Source: Auricularia sp. M13 (Eukaryota > Basidiomycota > Agaricomycetes > Auriculariales > Auriculariaceae). Taken from it: DNA of 64,000 nt. The stretch is taken from assembly GCA_037042915.1 (NCBI GenBank), contig CM073203.1, forward strand, positions 1,736,001 to 1,800,000, in the 5' to 3' direction. How positions within the stretch are numbered: the first letter of the stretch is position 1; the number at the start of each line of letters is the position of its first letter. Of the stretch, positions 22,119-40,815 are shown in pieces. The notes below the pieces were generated by a model. It did not search any database. It was not told the DNA's origin and saw only the letters and a program-made list of their open reading frames with translations. A program made the translations under genes and the position numbers.

Positions 22119-23429
22119 TCAGCAATGAGCCGCCCGTCTTAGACTGGCGTACTGACATGATGAGACGAAGTCCGTTACCGGGGCTATCGGGGACACCTTC
22201 GCCATCCTGATGCGGCACCGTCGGCTGCGCCAGGAGTGGAAGACCATGACGCCCACGATGCCAATAAGCACAAGAGCACCCAAAGCTCCAGCAACGATGG
22301 CTTTAATGTTTACGCGATTGTTCGTTCCATCAGGTGCGTCGAGAGAGCCGGGTCCTTGCCGACTCTTGTCAACGGACTGTGTGGCACCGGACTGGGATCC
22401 ATTTCCAGAGTTCGAACCGTCAGAGTTTGTCGAAGGAGTCACAGATGTCCCGAGGTTGGAATCTGACGTCTGAGAGACAAAGCTGGCAGCGGAACTTTGG
22501 GTGGTGATCGGGGGCACGAGTGAAGAGCTTCCGCCTTCGTTACCAGTTCCACCGTTTTCCTGCGTCTGATCATGTGGCGTCTCCAAGGTCTGCTCTGGTG
22601 GTTTTGTTGTAGGCGCAGTTGCAGTAGCTAGAATATAAGGATTATTCAGGCGCCGCTCGCTGCAGATAGAATGGTTGTGACTTACTCGGGGTGGCACTAT
22701 CGAGCATGTCAGTGATGCATCCCAGAATACTACGGACTAACTGACTTGGAGGCGCCTAAAAAGACATTGACGATCTTCAGACCCGCGGATCCGGGCAATG
22801 TGTGAGAGCTAAGTGCGTGATGAGCGTAAGTTTCAGCCACAAGGATCGTCTTCGGCACCCACCTGAACTGGTTTGCTGGCGAGATGCTCAATGGAGCGTA
22901 ATTGGTGGATGTGAGGGATTTGTACGCCTCTGCATCCAAAGAGCCATAGGAAGACGAGGTCGTTACGCTCGATGCGTTCTGGCCGCATTGACTGCTCGAC
23001 GGCGCAGACCCTACGGTGAAAACCTGCTTATATCCGCTCCGATTCTGGACCACAAACTGCTTTCCAGCTCGCAGACTACACATCCAGCTCAGTATGCCAG
23101 TGCCCATTGGTGGCCGTAGGACCTGTAATGTTGCGCCGTTGTGAGCAGCATGGTGGCTAAGGCCTTGGACTCACCATCCACTGCGTCAGCGAGCTGTCCG
23201 GTGTCAGAAACGATATAGCAGCATCATCTGGAAGCACAAGGCCACTTGGTGGGTCGCCGCTGAGGTTGATATCGTAATACAGATGTATGGGTGCACACTC
23301 GCGCGGCTCGCTGGTGATATACATCTCCATGCCCCAGTTGCCGTTGCCGACCCTGAATGCATCCTCTGCGACAGTAGAAAGGACGAAAAATGGGTTGAGT
23401 AGGAATGAAAGGAGCGTGAGGGGGTGCAT
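22119..23429 (-). CDS. Secreted-type Ser/Thr-rich single-pass membrane protein
   Basis: Starts at 23429 with a signal peptide (MHPLTLLSFLLNPFFVLSTVAED). The first exon (23175-23429) encodes an ectodomain with WGMEMYITSEP and ECAPIHLYYD. After an intron the second block starts VLRPPMGTGIL at 23122 and continues with SWMCSLRAGKQFVVQ and CGQNASS. A further exon carries a long Ser/Thr/Gly/Gln-rich stalk (GTGNEGGSSSLVPP, NSDGSNSGNGSQSG), a transmembrane helix (AIVAGALGALVLIGIVGVMV) and a short basic tail. This plan is common among basidiomycete cell-surface proteins of unknown function, similar in architecture to Mid2/Wsc-type sensors but without their cysteine domain. Internal splice sites near 22740-22880 are ambiguous, because one possible intron keeps the frame. 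Confidence 0.65.
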
Positions 23430-23731
23430 GTGCACGAATGAGAACGCAGGTGGAGTGCAGGTGAAAGAGCTCGTTGTGACACGGGTACAAATAGACAACT
23501 TCGGCACACTGAGGAGTGATGAGCGCCGTACTGACTTTTCCCGGTAGCATGACTGAACGACGTAGCGACAGCAGAGCTTTTATCCGCAGCGAGTGCTGAC
23601 TGCCTTTCTTGTCAAGGGAGATCAGTGTAACATGGTCGCATATAGCTTCCAAGAACTAGAAGCTAACGAGTTACAATGGGAATCCTTAACCTGTAAAATC
23701 TCCTACGTTCTATCGCAGGCCATGCTAGTCT

Positions 23732-29749
<6,018 letters not shown>

Positions 29750-30619
29750 GATCGGAACCAATCTAAGTTAGTGTGCCCTGAATCGGAGGCTTTGGGAGAA
29801 ATTCTTGGAGAGCAGGGGAGTTGTCGACGACAGATTATAGAGATGATCGTTGCCGGTGTGATCAGCTGCAGCGGAGCATCGTCTCAGGAATATCGCATGT
29901 TCCACACAAATTCGAGCCTGCCAGTGATCCAGACAGTTCGTCTCGCCGGCGAAATAACCACTGAGCATGTTCGTTGAGTTGTAACTGGAGCAATAAAACG
30001 TCCGGGAAACAATGAGATTTTCAATCTGTGGTTGACTGAAGTGTCAGGGAAGAGTCCGTCGAAGCCAGGAGTTACACACAGCAATGAGCTGTGTGCGAGA
30101 CGACCCATAGCCCTGCGCCATCTCCACCTTGAATCACCGCTGTCGTCTGGTATATTTCTCATAAGCGTAGAAAGCCGCTGGAGAGTAGCGTGCCACGGAA
30201 GGGAAGGAAAATCGAAGACAGCAGTCGCTACTGGGCTGGGCGGTAAGGCATAGCAAGCATTGTAAGCAGAAATTCCAGCGCGTTGTAATGAAGAAGATGC
30301 ATCTGCGGACGAATCTAACGAAGATTCGGAGATGACCATGATGTTGCGGTCTCGAAGAGAAATCAGTCTTATTTGGCTTTGTATGGCACCAGCACCTTGG
30401 CTTCGTCCGCATCCCGAGAAAATCTCAAAATTTCGCTCTTTTTAACGAGGGCTTACCCTTTATCCTCGTGGCCTCTTGGCACCCCGGACGTAAACGGCGG
30501 TCAGATAGCACTCTTTGGCTGCAAGTTGCAGCTAAATTATCTGGTCGGGATTTAACAGTAGAGGCCTAGAAGCAGGACGCAAACGTGAACAGTCGTGTCC
30601 ATCTCCAGCCTATAGCTAA
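29750..30619. other. Intergenic, upstream of the ABC gene
   Basis: About 870 bp without a recognised gene. Open frames on both strands around 29880-30340 have no family resemblance. It presumably holds the ABC transporter promoter at its left end and the 3' flank of the monooxygenase at its right. Confidence 0.4.
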
Positions 30620-32032
30620 TCAGTATTTCTCCCTATAAATCAGCCCGCTCAGTCTCCAAGCCATCATGGTCTGTACGCCGGGTATGGACTGCAAAAGCCC
30701 GACAACCCATATCAAAATCCGCTGGACCCACGGCCGATGCAGTATCCCGGACGAATACCACGCCGTCAGCCCGCCAGCAGTCTTTATAACAGCCTGAGCA
30801 GCTGGGCGCCTCAGCTTCTCATACTTCTCTAACTCGGTCTGGGCAGTCTCCGGCGCAGCGAGTGCAGAAGCAATAGCGCGCGCCAGCCGCACACCGTCGC
30901 ACAGCCCGAGGTTCATCCCCTGTCTCCCAGCTGGCGAGTGGATATGCGCGGAGTCGCCGGCCAGGAGGACCCACCCCCCACTCAGCGGCATGCGCTTTAC
31001 GTATTGCGACGCCAGCCCCCAGCGCACGCGATAGCGCGACGACGCGTGCACGGCGACGATAGTCGGCTTGTCCCTCGGGTCGGCTGACGAGCGCCCAGGG
31101 CCGCGCGCGTCCAGCAGACGCTGGAGATACATCGCATCTGGCGCATGCACTGCCGCGCTGGGCTGGACAGACGCCGCGATGCGGAAGAAGTGCGTGTTCG
31201 GCGGGCCCGCGTGGAGCGGCGAGCTCTTCATGGGGATGAAGAGCGCGATGCCGTGCTTGTCGAGGCACGCGAAGATGCGGTCCGTCGGGACGCTCGCTGG
31301 TAACGGGTCCGCGATGTGCAGGTCGCCGAGTATGAATTGCAGCCCGTGCTCGTCCGGTACGCTCGTCCGGTTCGTATTCGGGTCGAGGAACTCAATCCCG
31401 GCCGCCGCGCGAATCTATATTGCCGTTTTATTCAGTCTCTACTGGATTGTGCCAGGCGAAGACACGAACAGTGCTCCTCGCTCCATCTGCCGCAACGACG
31501 TATGCCGCGCGAATCGTATGGCCGCTCTCGAGCGTGAGAGTCAAGCCGCCCGACGCGGAATCCTCCATCCTGGAAACGCGCTGCTTCCAGTGCACGGTGC
31601 CGCCAAGCTCAGCAAGTCGTTGACGGAGGAGCTCCTCAACGTCACACTGCGCGATGAGCAGCGCAAAGGGGAACCTGGTGTAGCGCGCGAGTGTCTTCGA
31701 CACGTTGACCTGCGAGAAGCGCTCCTCCTGCGCGTTGACAGTGACGAGGTCTTTCATCTGAATACCACCTTCGACAATGCGATCGGATATACCGACAGCG
31801 TCGAGTGCCTGCGTCATGAGACGTCCGTGAGCCATATGCTGAACGGTCAGCAGGAGTACCTCACCTCGAGTGCTGATGCATGAACAACGCACGCGCGACT
31901 GTTGTTCTGGCCTTCGCTGAGCGCGTCAATGAGGACGAACGGCACGCCCTTTGACGCAAGAACGAGAGCGCAAGCCAGCCCCGCAGGACCAGCTCCTACG
32001 ATCACCACTTCAGCAGTATTCGGAAGCGACAT
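30620..32032 (-). CDS. FAD-dependent aromatic monooxygenase (PHBH/phenol hydroxylase type)
   Basis: Three exons, 31865-32032, 31464-31808 and 30620-31414, give 435 residues. The N-terminal dinucleotide-binding fold is VVIVGAGPAGLACALVLAS (GxGxxG) at residues 9-27. The second FAD motif, YVVAADGARSTVR (DG motif), lies near residue 165, and the third, WVLLAGDSAHIHSPAGRQG (GD motif), near residue 310, followed by NLGLCDGVRLA. These three define group A flavoprotein hydroxylases, which insert one oxygen atom into aromatic substrates using NAD(P)H. A hydrophobic C-terminus (WVQRILIWVVGLLQSIPG) may attach it to membranes. The length is shorter than phenol hydroxylases with a thioredoxin-like C-terminal domain. 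The second intron is 49 nt with a weak donor (GTCTTC). Confidence 0.88.
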
Positions 32033-33222
32033 CTCACTTTGGGTTGGGATCTGACAGTCCTCTAGATCTAGCGTTTATATGGAAATCCTCGAGAACTCGT
32101 CGGCGGCTACCGGCGAAGCGCACAAACACAGGAACATCGTCGCTTTCTCACATTCCTCTGATCGGAGTTACCAGGGAGTTACTCGTGAAGGGGCTTCGTC
32201 ACCAATCCGGGTAACATACAGCGAGTTCATACTTGCAAACGCTTTGCCTCGAGCTCCAACGAGCCTGGCGGTATGGCACGGGAGGATCCGGCGAATCTCA
32301 AATCAAAGCGTCTGTGCACGTGCAGTGTAGGTGGGAACGGATGTGCTGACGACTGGCGTCTAAAGGCTCGTGCAACTATGTACTTATCTTCGATTTTTCT
32401 CGGACGGCTTAGTCACCAGGCCGTAGTAGGATATTATATCTATTATAAACGTGAAAGTCCCCATACAGGAACAAAACATAGGTAGATTCAAGTTTCCCCA
32501 AAGCATCGGGATCTTTCGCAAGTCCGTACACAGCCACAAATTCAATCTTGACCCCGTCCGTCCCGTTCCGAGCCTTCGTCCGCTCCTCAGCGCTCTGTTC
32601 GGTATCACATTGCTGCGGGCCAGCTTCTCTGAGTCACATTATTGCTTGGCTCACCCGAGATCTGGGTTACTCTGTGGTGCTCAGGTTTTCTTTCCTCGTG
32701 CAGAGCCGCAGCCACCCCTCTCCTTTATGCATTGCATTATCATTCATGCCGCTACGCGCTCAGCTTCTTCCTGCATTCGCCCCTTCGCGTCATTCTGTGC
32801 GCTCTTGTACCTCCCCTCTGAGCCGTCATCCGCGAGAATAGCAGGTGACCTGGTCACTGCAAGCAGCGCCGCCATCCATGTCTAAATACTGCCAGAGGTA
32901 CAGGCCTGCCGGGCGCCAACCATGCCTGATTTAATTTCTCTCGCTCTCGCTCCTGTAGCGCTAAAGCACTCCTCGCCATGTGGTCCGTCTCACGCGCCGC
33001 AGTTCAATGCTGTGGGCCACCATCATCCAGTCTCGAGATCTCGTGCACGCGATATCTGCGGCCGACGTCTTGGGGCTGCATAACAGCACGTGGCTGCGAA
33101 ACCAGGGCGTGTTTCATCTGCGAACGTCGCCATTCGGCCTGTCGCGTGCTTCAGCAAAATTCTATTGACTGAACATTCACAAGATAAGCACTGAATTGTA
33201 CATGAAGCAATGACCAGGCCAA
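32033..33222. other. Intergenic, no gene recognised
   Basis: About 1.2 kb. It contains the monooxygenase promoter at its left end and the 3' flank of the DUF6535 gene at its right. Plus-strand open frames at 32450-32885 and 32980-33170 have no recognised similarity. Confidence 0.4.
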
Positions 33223-36190
33223 TCATGCGGGGGAATCGGGGACCGCTGAGATATTTCCAAGTATGCGATTTCTCCAGCGCTTTGCCCCCGATTCCTTGGG
33301 GGGTCGAACTGCAGGTGGTATCATGCAGCTGCAGGATGGATCGCACTCGCCGTTGAGCTCCCCGTCGGGTAGCACTCCGCGGCGGATTCTTGCAACCAGC
33401 GTGGTCCCCTGGTCATCAAGAGCAGTCCTGTCCCCACGAGGGTTCTGAAGCTCATCGCAAATGAGCAGCATGTCACTGAGCGAAAGGCGTGCACAGTGCT
33501 TTGCAAGCAGCATTGTTCGCGCAAGCCCTTGATCTGGAGGTGGGTGGTAATATTCGCCTGTGACCAGCGCGTGGAACTGATTCGTCAAAAAAGGGCCTGC
33601 GAAGAGGCGGTCCACAAGTGCTGTGTCGACAGGGCCAAGGCGATGCCTGCGACACAAGAGAAACGAAAGACCCTCGGCAATTTTGACGTACGGGTGGTCA
33701 TTTAGGCCTACCCGGAAGATCCGGGAGCCGACCGCAGCTGGGATGTGTAGGAGCAGTGAGAGCATGGTGTCGTGTGTGGGGTCATGAAAAGGAATCGTAT
33801 TCTGCGGGTGGCTCAATAATGGCGCGATCCCCCAGGGCAGACCACCGGCAATCCAGTCACTAAACGTGTCGGATGGCAGAATGAAATCGCAGCTGAGCTT
33901 CAGAAGTGTAGCCACACACATCCAATACTGCTGGAATTGCTGTGTGTCGTCGCGTCTGGGTGCATGTACCCGCTGCAGCAATGCAATGAAGCCCTTCAAC
34001 GCCGCTCGGGAAACGTAATGCTCGAACTGGGGCAACTGCACGAAAGCTGAGAAGCCTGTGACTTGTGACCATCGCAGGTCTGTCGGTCGCATTGAATCGC
34101 ACAGCAAACCAAGATGATGCGCAAGCAGCCGAAATGTTTGGTCGTTCGCACGGAACTCCTCATTGGCGGCGAGCGTAGCAAAAAAGCGGTCCAACGCGTC
34201 GAGAGGGTCGTCCTCGATTGCGAACATGGCCGAACCTTGCGGCATCTCTTCAAGGGCAGAAAGCACGATCCACAGGGCTGACGTTTGTTCGCGGCGGTCC
34301 GAGTGTGCAAAGTCACCGGCACAGAACGTCAGCAAGAGACAGGGGATCCGATGTTGCCTATAACGTTCGAGTCTGCCCAATTGATCAAACATAGTGAGGA
34401 ACGTCAGGCAGATGGAACGTGTCGGCCTGGAAAGCAATTGCACATCGTTCATGAGGCCAGTATAACCGCTCACCGCGCCGGATGACAGTTTGACAACATG
34501 AGCTAGGAGCAGCTCTAGAAAAGCGGTGGCAACGGCTGCGGCTTCGTCGTCATTCACGCCGCCCTCGCCCACTGCCATCAACTGAACAAAGACGCCGTCC
34601 AGTCCAAGAAATTGGTACAGGTCCACCATTGGATGACTGTAACCGTGGGAATAGCCATTCAGGCGCATTCGCGTCGGTCCGAGGGTTGCGAATGTGCGGA
34701 CGCGACGAGCATCGGTCATAACGGCAAAAGCGGTGGGAGTGGCGTCCGTGTGCGAAAACTTGCGGCAGGCGCGCTCATCGATGATGTCTTCCGCCACCTT
34801 CTCGCGCACTATAACCTCGAGGGTACGGATCGAAGATATGGCACCGATGGCCTCAACACCGGCGTCGATGATATCTGCGTCGTTGGTCGATACGAGAAGC
34901 GTGGTGAGCGCTCGTCCATCAAGGTCAAATTGTTGTGCATCTACAGCGGTCGCTTCCTGCGCAAAGCGCAGTTTTCTGCGAGCAAGATTGCGAGCAAGAA
35001 ACACATCCAGCTTCCAGTATACACGGTTGATGGTTTTGAGAATGCGGTCAACTATAGCATTGTCGCGAAGGAAGCTGCCACTGTGACGGATGGAGACTAG
35101 GCGACGAAATGACTCGATCAGGTGAAGGAGTATTTCGAAACTAAAGATGGTCGCTGACCGCGCTTGCGCCAGCAGCGGGGTGCTTGAGGGGCACTCGACG
35201 CGCCAGGCGGGAATCACAAGAGAGAGCACGTAGATAAGAAGCATGAAGGTGAGAATGCCCAGTTGCGTATCGGCAATCAGACCATCCAGAGGTCGAAGAA
35301 AGAGAACCAAGCCAGCAAAGAAGAGAAACAACGAAACGTGCAAGAGGAGCGGCAGGAATGAGATGAGCGCGGGGACGCCCCATGCCTGCAGACCGCGAAA
35401 ATAGAGCTGGTGGCGCCGCGCCCAGTGCCTGAGAGAAGGTGCGGAGCGTATAACGCGCCCGCTGTATTCATCAAGCCACTGCTTGATCAGGATGCACAGC
35501 AGTGCAACAGTCAAGCTGACGGCCAAGCTCGTAAACCAGAGCCCGTTCGTCCAGCGCTGCGTCACGGAAGGGTGCACGAAGCTGTCGGGAGGTCCCATGA
35601 ATTCGACAGTGGGCAGTAATGTAATGCCGCCATTCAAGGCTGCATTGCTAGTTGCAGCAGCGTAGAGGAAATTAGCGACGTATTGGGTGTAGTCCGGCTG
35701 CAGGGATTTGTAGGACTCTATGATGAATGCTGTCGACACCGCAGAGAACAGGCCAGCCTACAGCCACGGTCAAAATGATTTGCTGTCGGGGCTGACGCAG
35801 GCACGCACGAAGATCAGCAACACATCGAGGGTCTTGTTCCAGGATTCAAGCATTGTCGCGTCGCCGCTGGTCATCTCGTCGCGGTATATCTTCCACACGC
35901 GCGCGTTCGGCGCCGCTTCCTCGCCCCACGCATCTGGCGGGTAGTCCTTGTAGAATTTCGTATCCGGAACACCTCGACAAACGTGTCAACATGGGACAAT
36001 TCAGGGAGGTCCAGTGCACACCTTCGTACTTCCATTGAGGATCTAGGTACTTAGGAGTCGGGCGGGCCTCCCCAGGCTGTGCTGGAGCTGACGCAGCCAT
36101 TTCTGGCGGCCCAGCACCCATCGCTCCTGTGCTTCCAGCCGCCGAACCTGGCACGACGGCATCGCCTGGGGTTGCGGAATCGGTGCGCAT
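33223..36190 (-). CDS. DUF6535-type membrane protein
   Basis: Three exons, 36022-36190, 35809-35972 and 33223-35757, encode 955 residues. After a Pro/Ala-rich start comes PDTKFYKDYPPDAWGEEA, then SGDATMLESWNKTLDVLLI and AGLFSAVSTAFIIESYKSL, followed by two further membrane segments (LWFTSLAVSLTVALLCIL, FLPLLLHVSLFLFFAGLVL) and FLRPLDGLIA. This is the pattern of the large basidiomycete DUF6535 family, in which four transmembrane helices precede a long, poorly conserved cytoplasmic part. The remaining 650 residues are helical and repeat-like, with no catalytic motif seen. Function of the family is unknown. Confidence 0.85.
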
Positions 36191-37084
36191 GAGCAATCAA
36201 GCGGGATGAGATCGACGATGGCCGTTCGGAGCTGAGAGGTGGGTCCGCAACTGCAAGGACGCCACGCTGGGACGTATTAGGCACTGCCGACGCATGCTTC
36301 TAGCTGGGCGCTATCCAGGCGCCTTTCCCAATTCGGTACGAGCGAGGGTATCATACGAAGCACACCTTGCTTGCCAAAGGACGAGTGTTCAATGTATACG
36401 ATAAGCCTAGTCAGTCCCTGAAAACTACTCAAGCTCGCAGACGTGTCAATGATGTAAGAGGGACCGAGAGTGACCTAGCAAGGCCGGCGAGCGGGCGGAC
36501 GCGCTGTTGACGCGTTGTGTAGCCGGTGTCAATTTGTCCATGGCTGTGGGCCAAGGCCAACGGCGGGTGGCTATCTCTGCTCAGGGTATCAAGCTGGATT
36601 TCATTAAAGCCGCTCTTCCACATCGTGATCGCAGCTGCGTCGTTCATTGGCTCTGGGCAAGCCGCAAGCGGACTCGAGGAGTCGAGGGACTCGAGGAAGA
36701 GATGTCCGAGCGGAGTTTCGGATGTATGTCGGAATTAATTGGGTCGAGAAAATTTATCGGATCCGGACAGGAACCCTTGCATATCCGTCTCGACGTTAGC
36801 TGTCAGGTCATGGTTGACTCAGTCAAGACATTTGGCAAGATTTCTTCGTGTTGATGCTATGGACAATATGAAAATAACCAGTCCAAAGATGTCGAGGCTG
36901 TTGCGTGAACGAAAGGGAAACGGGGAGCCCAATGTGAACCATTAACTGTTACGGGGAAAACCAGAGAGCACTCTTGCCCCAAAGGCAAGGTAGACAGAGA
37001 GACAGAGAGACCATGAAAGCAGCGAGACCACACATCTACTAGACGAACCAAATGAAACACCACGAACGGGGACTACTGCTCTGC
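36191..37084. other. Intergenic, no gene recognised
   Basis: About 890 bp between the 5' end of the DUF6535 gene and the 3' end of the DUF1275 gene. No repeat or coding sequence stood out. Confidence 0.4.
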
Positions 37085-38158
37085 TTATTGCTTGGCCTGC
37101 TTCGCAGGGACGAAGAGCCAGCAGATGGCAATGAGCGCGCGGATACCCGCGCCGATGGCGAGCGTTGACGAATCGCCTATCGTGTTCATCAGCGCGCGGC
37201 CGACGATGCCGCCGATGAGCAAGAAAAGGACGGCGAGCATGCGGCTATCGCGCGCGATGGAGCGACGGTTCAGCAGGAAAAGCTTCGGGTCGGACATGAT
37301 CTGCACCCAAATCGTCGTCAGGACCACCGTGCTGCAAGTTCCGTTCGCGTCAGCCCTGACATCAGCAAGAACAAATGGCGGACGTACGTGGCAAAGTGCG
37401 AGCCCAGCTTGGTGCCCATGACAGCCTGCAGGCCCATGCTCGCGCTGATACAGCCGAGCGCGACGTAGCCGAAGACGTCCGTCCACGCGGGGTCGCCGCG
37501 GTCGCTCGCGAACACGCCGTCCTGGCTGGCGTTCGCGAACAGGCAGCCGGCGAGCGTCATGAGCGCGCTGGCGAGCGTGCCGAGGAAGAGCCACGCGCGG
37601 CGGCGCGGGCCGAAGAGCGAGTTGTCGAGGTTCGTGAAGCGGCCGAGCGCGCCGCCCGCGAGAAAGGAGAGCAATGATACGAGCGCCTGCTTGTCTGGCG
37701 TGCGCATCGCCGTGTCGAGCACCGGCCCGCTGAACAGCCGCGCAATTGCGAGCCCAAGCTGGATCGTGTTGCCCGTCTGAAACGCGCACCAAATGAAACA
37801 TGCGGAGAAGGATATCGAGTCAATCTGCGCGGGTATTAGTTCTGAATACAAACGAGGTTCAGTGATTTGAAGTGCTCACGTAACCCGTCATAAAGCAGAA
37901 CCAGATCATGGGGAATGCTGCCCGCTCGGGGTCGACGTCCGCGCGCAAATGCTGGAGTATCCGGAGCCTCATCGGGACGGGCTCCTGCTGGGCGGTGGCG
38001 GGCGGCGGGAGTTGGTTCGAATCCGAGGAAGACTTAACTTCTTGGATTTCGTGCTGCTGAGGCTGATGCTGCTTGGGCGGTACCGCCTCCGATGCTGGGA
38101 CGCTCGTGGCCGCTGGCTGCAACTGCTGTGCCGTCGTTGTATCGTTCGTACTCGCCAT
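37085..38158 (-). CDS. DUF1275 (YoaK-type) membrane protein
   Basis: Exons 37880-38158, 37388-37824 and 37085-37331 give 320 residues. A Gln/Pro-rich cytosolic N-terminus precedes RADVDPERAAFPMIWFCFMTGYIDSISFS, followed by FQTGNTIQLGLAIARLF, SLLSFLAGGALGRF and further helices ending LAIGAGIRALIAICWLFVP. The GYIDS...TGNT pattern and six membrane segments match the DUF1275 family. Members in fungi and bacteria are unassigned membrane proteins, sometimes suggested as transporters. The gene appears intact. Confidence 0.85.
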
Positions 38159-39820
38159 TTTATACGAGCTTTGCTGATCGGAAAAAAATCAAGAGGTCGT
38201 GGCGGGTAGCGTGAACTCGTAGCCCGTAGAGTGTGCTAATGCGCACAGAATGAGATATCCGAGCTCGTTGCGCGTGCTGGAGTGTGCTAGAGCGAAACAG
38301 CTGGCTGGGCCTCCAAAACAGGTGGGTCGTAGCGTGTCTGGGTGCGCTGAAATCAGCAGATAAAGTGCGTTTCAGCGTGCGGCGTGATTGCAGGCAAAAT
38401 GTGCGTGGTGCGCCAGCGATTGGCTCGGGCAAGTGCTGTCATAGTGGCGAGGGCGGAACCGGGTCTCCGCTCGGTGGGCTCCGCGGTCTGCTCCCGCGCT
38501 TGGCGCGTCGTCTTGGCTCAGGACGATTGGCCACTGTGACACTGGCGCGCACCGAGATTGCACGTCTCACCCTGGAAGAGCTCGTAAGAGTCAACGGAGA
38601 TCCAGTTGGCAGCGTGCTAAGTAAGCGCTAGACGCTCAGGAAGGCTGAGTGCCGCGCGAAACTGCGTGCGCGCTTCAGGCCTTACCCCGATGTTTCCTGC
38701 CATGGTCACTGCAAGTCGTCACGGGTAGGCAGAACGTGATTGTGTGTAGGCACAACTGATAACCTTGGCAAGGAGCTCTACAGAGTCTGAAAGCCCAGCA
38801 AGTGTATGTAATCTCATCTCGTGTTCACCATCACAGCCCGACCCTACCTATTGCTGTGAAGCATGTGTATGGGAAGTATATGAGGCCTTGAGCCTCTTAC
38901 AGTTGAACGTGTACAATTTGACTTCAATGGTCCGTGCACCTTCTTCCTCCGATTGACAGATTCGGAGACATGCCACCACGCATGTGTTAAGGCCACGGGG
39001 TAGGCAGCAAGATCATAGCGCGCTCTGGCAGTAGTCAGAGCACGGGTAAGAACATGCAGAGGGAGACGCGGAATGCGAATATGTACGGCAGTGCGTATGC
39101 TTCAACGAAACTTGAAGCCAGACGGCGCTGCAGAAAGATAGCTATATGGAAGAGTAGAACTCCATCAGATAAATCGAAGCTCGACAGAAGATACAAAGTC
39201 CTCGTCCAACTAGAAAGATGTAGGCGCAGAGTCGATTCATTGAGACGTGAGACGGTCCGACCAGCGTCAGAGACTCCGAGGCATCTTGAAGTGTTCGTCC
39301 GTCTTCGGGAGCAAATGCACGGGCTCACAAAGAGCGGAAGGGAAGTTCGGATTGCACAAGTCCGTTCAGGGCTACCTATTTATACATAAAGGGGATTACT
39401 ATACTAGGGAATCCGAGAGACATCTCCGTCATCGTGGAGCGTGTCACCGTAGCTCTACGGACGTCGAGGTAACTCGACGGACGTCCGTAACGGAGGACGG
39501 AGGCAGAATGCATCCGTCCGGGGGCAGGCCGACGGAGCCGTTCCTTGGCCTGCAACTGGTCATACCACAATCTTTGAAGCCTGAAACTCCGAATACATCG
39601 GATCCGCAATCACTTGAAAGAAGAAAAACGCGCAAAGATGGTCCCGAAGAAGATGATAGGGACGGTGGCGGCATAGAGAGCCTCGAGGGCGACTCGTACA
39701 GTACCTCAGGATTTCCATACTGGCATGATAGCATTTGCCACGGCATTACCTACCGCTTGAAGCCACGCGTAAACAACAGTATCCTGAGCCGATAAGTACT
39801 CGAGAAAACAATTGCGGATG
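38159..39820. other. Intergenic, no clear gene
   Basis: About 1.7 kb without a recognised plus-strand gene. On the minus strand at 39640-39836 short membrane-like pieces occur (FIRNCFLEYLSAQDTVVYAW, GNAVANAIMPVW, ALYAATVPIIFFGTIFARF); they may be remnants of a channel or transporter but could not be assigned. Around 39440-39510 ACGGACGTC words form overlapping inverted repeats. Confidence 0.35.
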
Positions 39821-39821
39821 A

Positions 39822-40480
39822 ACTGAATCGGGAGTCGCAATCGCGAAGGAAGACACTGTTGACTTCGTAGAGATGATCGCCCCCGCCATCCCGCTCTTCG
39901 CCATCCTCATGCTCTTAGCTATACGATTATCTTCCATCGTAAAGTCTGCAAAGGAGACTAGCTCTCAGCCGAGAATCACAAAGCCACTCCGTGGCACTCC
40001 CTTCGCACCCGTCAGTCTCGATTGTTTCAGAACTTCCCTCTATACTTATTGTTTTATCACTGATCATTCCAGATCGGCATCTCAATGAGACTCTCTGCTC
40101 TGCAGCTCTGGGCCGTACCATTAACCGGCGCATCAATGAACCCCGCGCGCTCGCTCGGGCCCGCTGTAATACAAGGCAAGTTCTCGCCCCTTCCCTCCCC
40201 TTTCCCTTGCCATCCGCATCTTCTACATACTGACTCTACTGAGAAAGGATTCTGTGAGCAGCACTGGGTCTTCTGGTAGGTAGGTAGGTAGGTAGATGAC
40301 GGGCCCGTTCGTCGGCATCCCCTCAGCCTCGAGTTCTACACGTGGCTGAAGCATACCGGTTGCTGTACCATGCACCCGGGTCAGGCGAGCACGCGGCACG
40401 AGGATAGTCCGGAAGATCCTGTGAAGCGTGCTGAGGCGGACGTGGAGAAGGGGGCGAGGGATGAGCAGCAGATTGTTTGA
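39822..40480 (+). pseudogene. Aquaporin (MIP) C-terminal half, probably a pseudogene
   Basis: The plus strand encodes VDFVEMIAPAIPLFAILMLL, then RGTPFAP, an intron (about 40012-40070) and IGISMRLSALQLWAVPLTGASMNPARSLGPAVIQG, which contains the second NPA box of water channels (NPA at about 40138-40146). After a further intron come EQHWVFW and GPFVGIPSA, then FYTWLKHTGCC and a polar tail ending EQQIV at 40480. The first half, including the first NPA box, was not found upstream on the same strand. Between HWVFW and GPFVG five GTAG units break the frame and offer no workable splice. It is therefore read as a truncated and interrupted copy; a functional gene with unrecognised exons is less likely. 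Confidence 0.6.
40276..40295. repeat. (GTAG)5 microsatellite in the aquaporin remnant
   Basis: Five GTAG units directly follow the codons for HWVFW, at the place where a V-G pair is normally found in aquaporins. Confidence 0.85.
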
Positions 40481-40815
40481 CTGTTTACCAGACGGGACAA
40501 TGGCACACTGTATGATCACTTACCAATGGGATAATTGCAAGCACGCCATGTAAGTAATATGAGTCCTCGTGCGCAACTGGTTCAAGCTCATACTGAAACG
40601 AACGCATCAAAGCCTGCCTTGTTGCAGCGTACGAAACCTATCTAACTATAGCATAATGAACGAGCGGATAGCCACGGGGAGCGCTACATATGATCGTGAC
40701 GGGGGTCATCGCAGAGTCGTGACATTAAGGAAAGGATGGTCCGAGCGATAGGGGAGGAGCTCTCGACGCTGTGTGCTGAAGTGAAGAGACGAGGCCTGGA
40801 GGGCTGCGTTGTCCA

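Noticed and set aside
38005-38030. GGTTCGAATCC, like a tRNA B box, on the plus strand
   Set aside because: No A box or acceptor-stem pairing around it; the minus strand codes the N-terminus of the DUF1275 protein here.
39440-39510. ACGGACGTC inverted words as a regulatory site
   Set aside because: Short overlapping repeats with no linked gene start; may be chance in GC-rich DNA.
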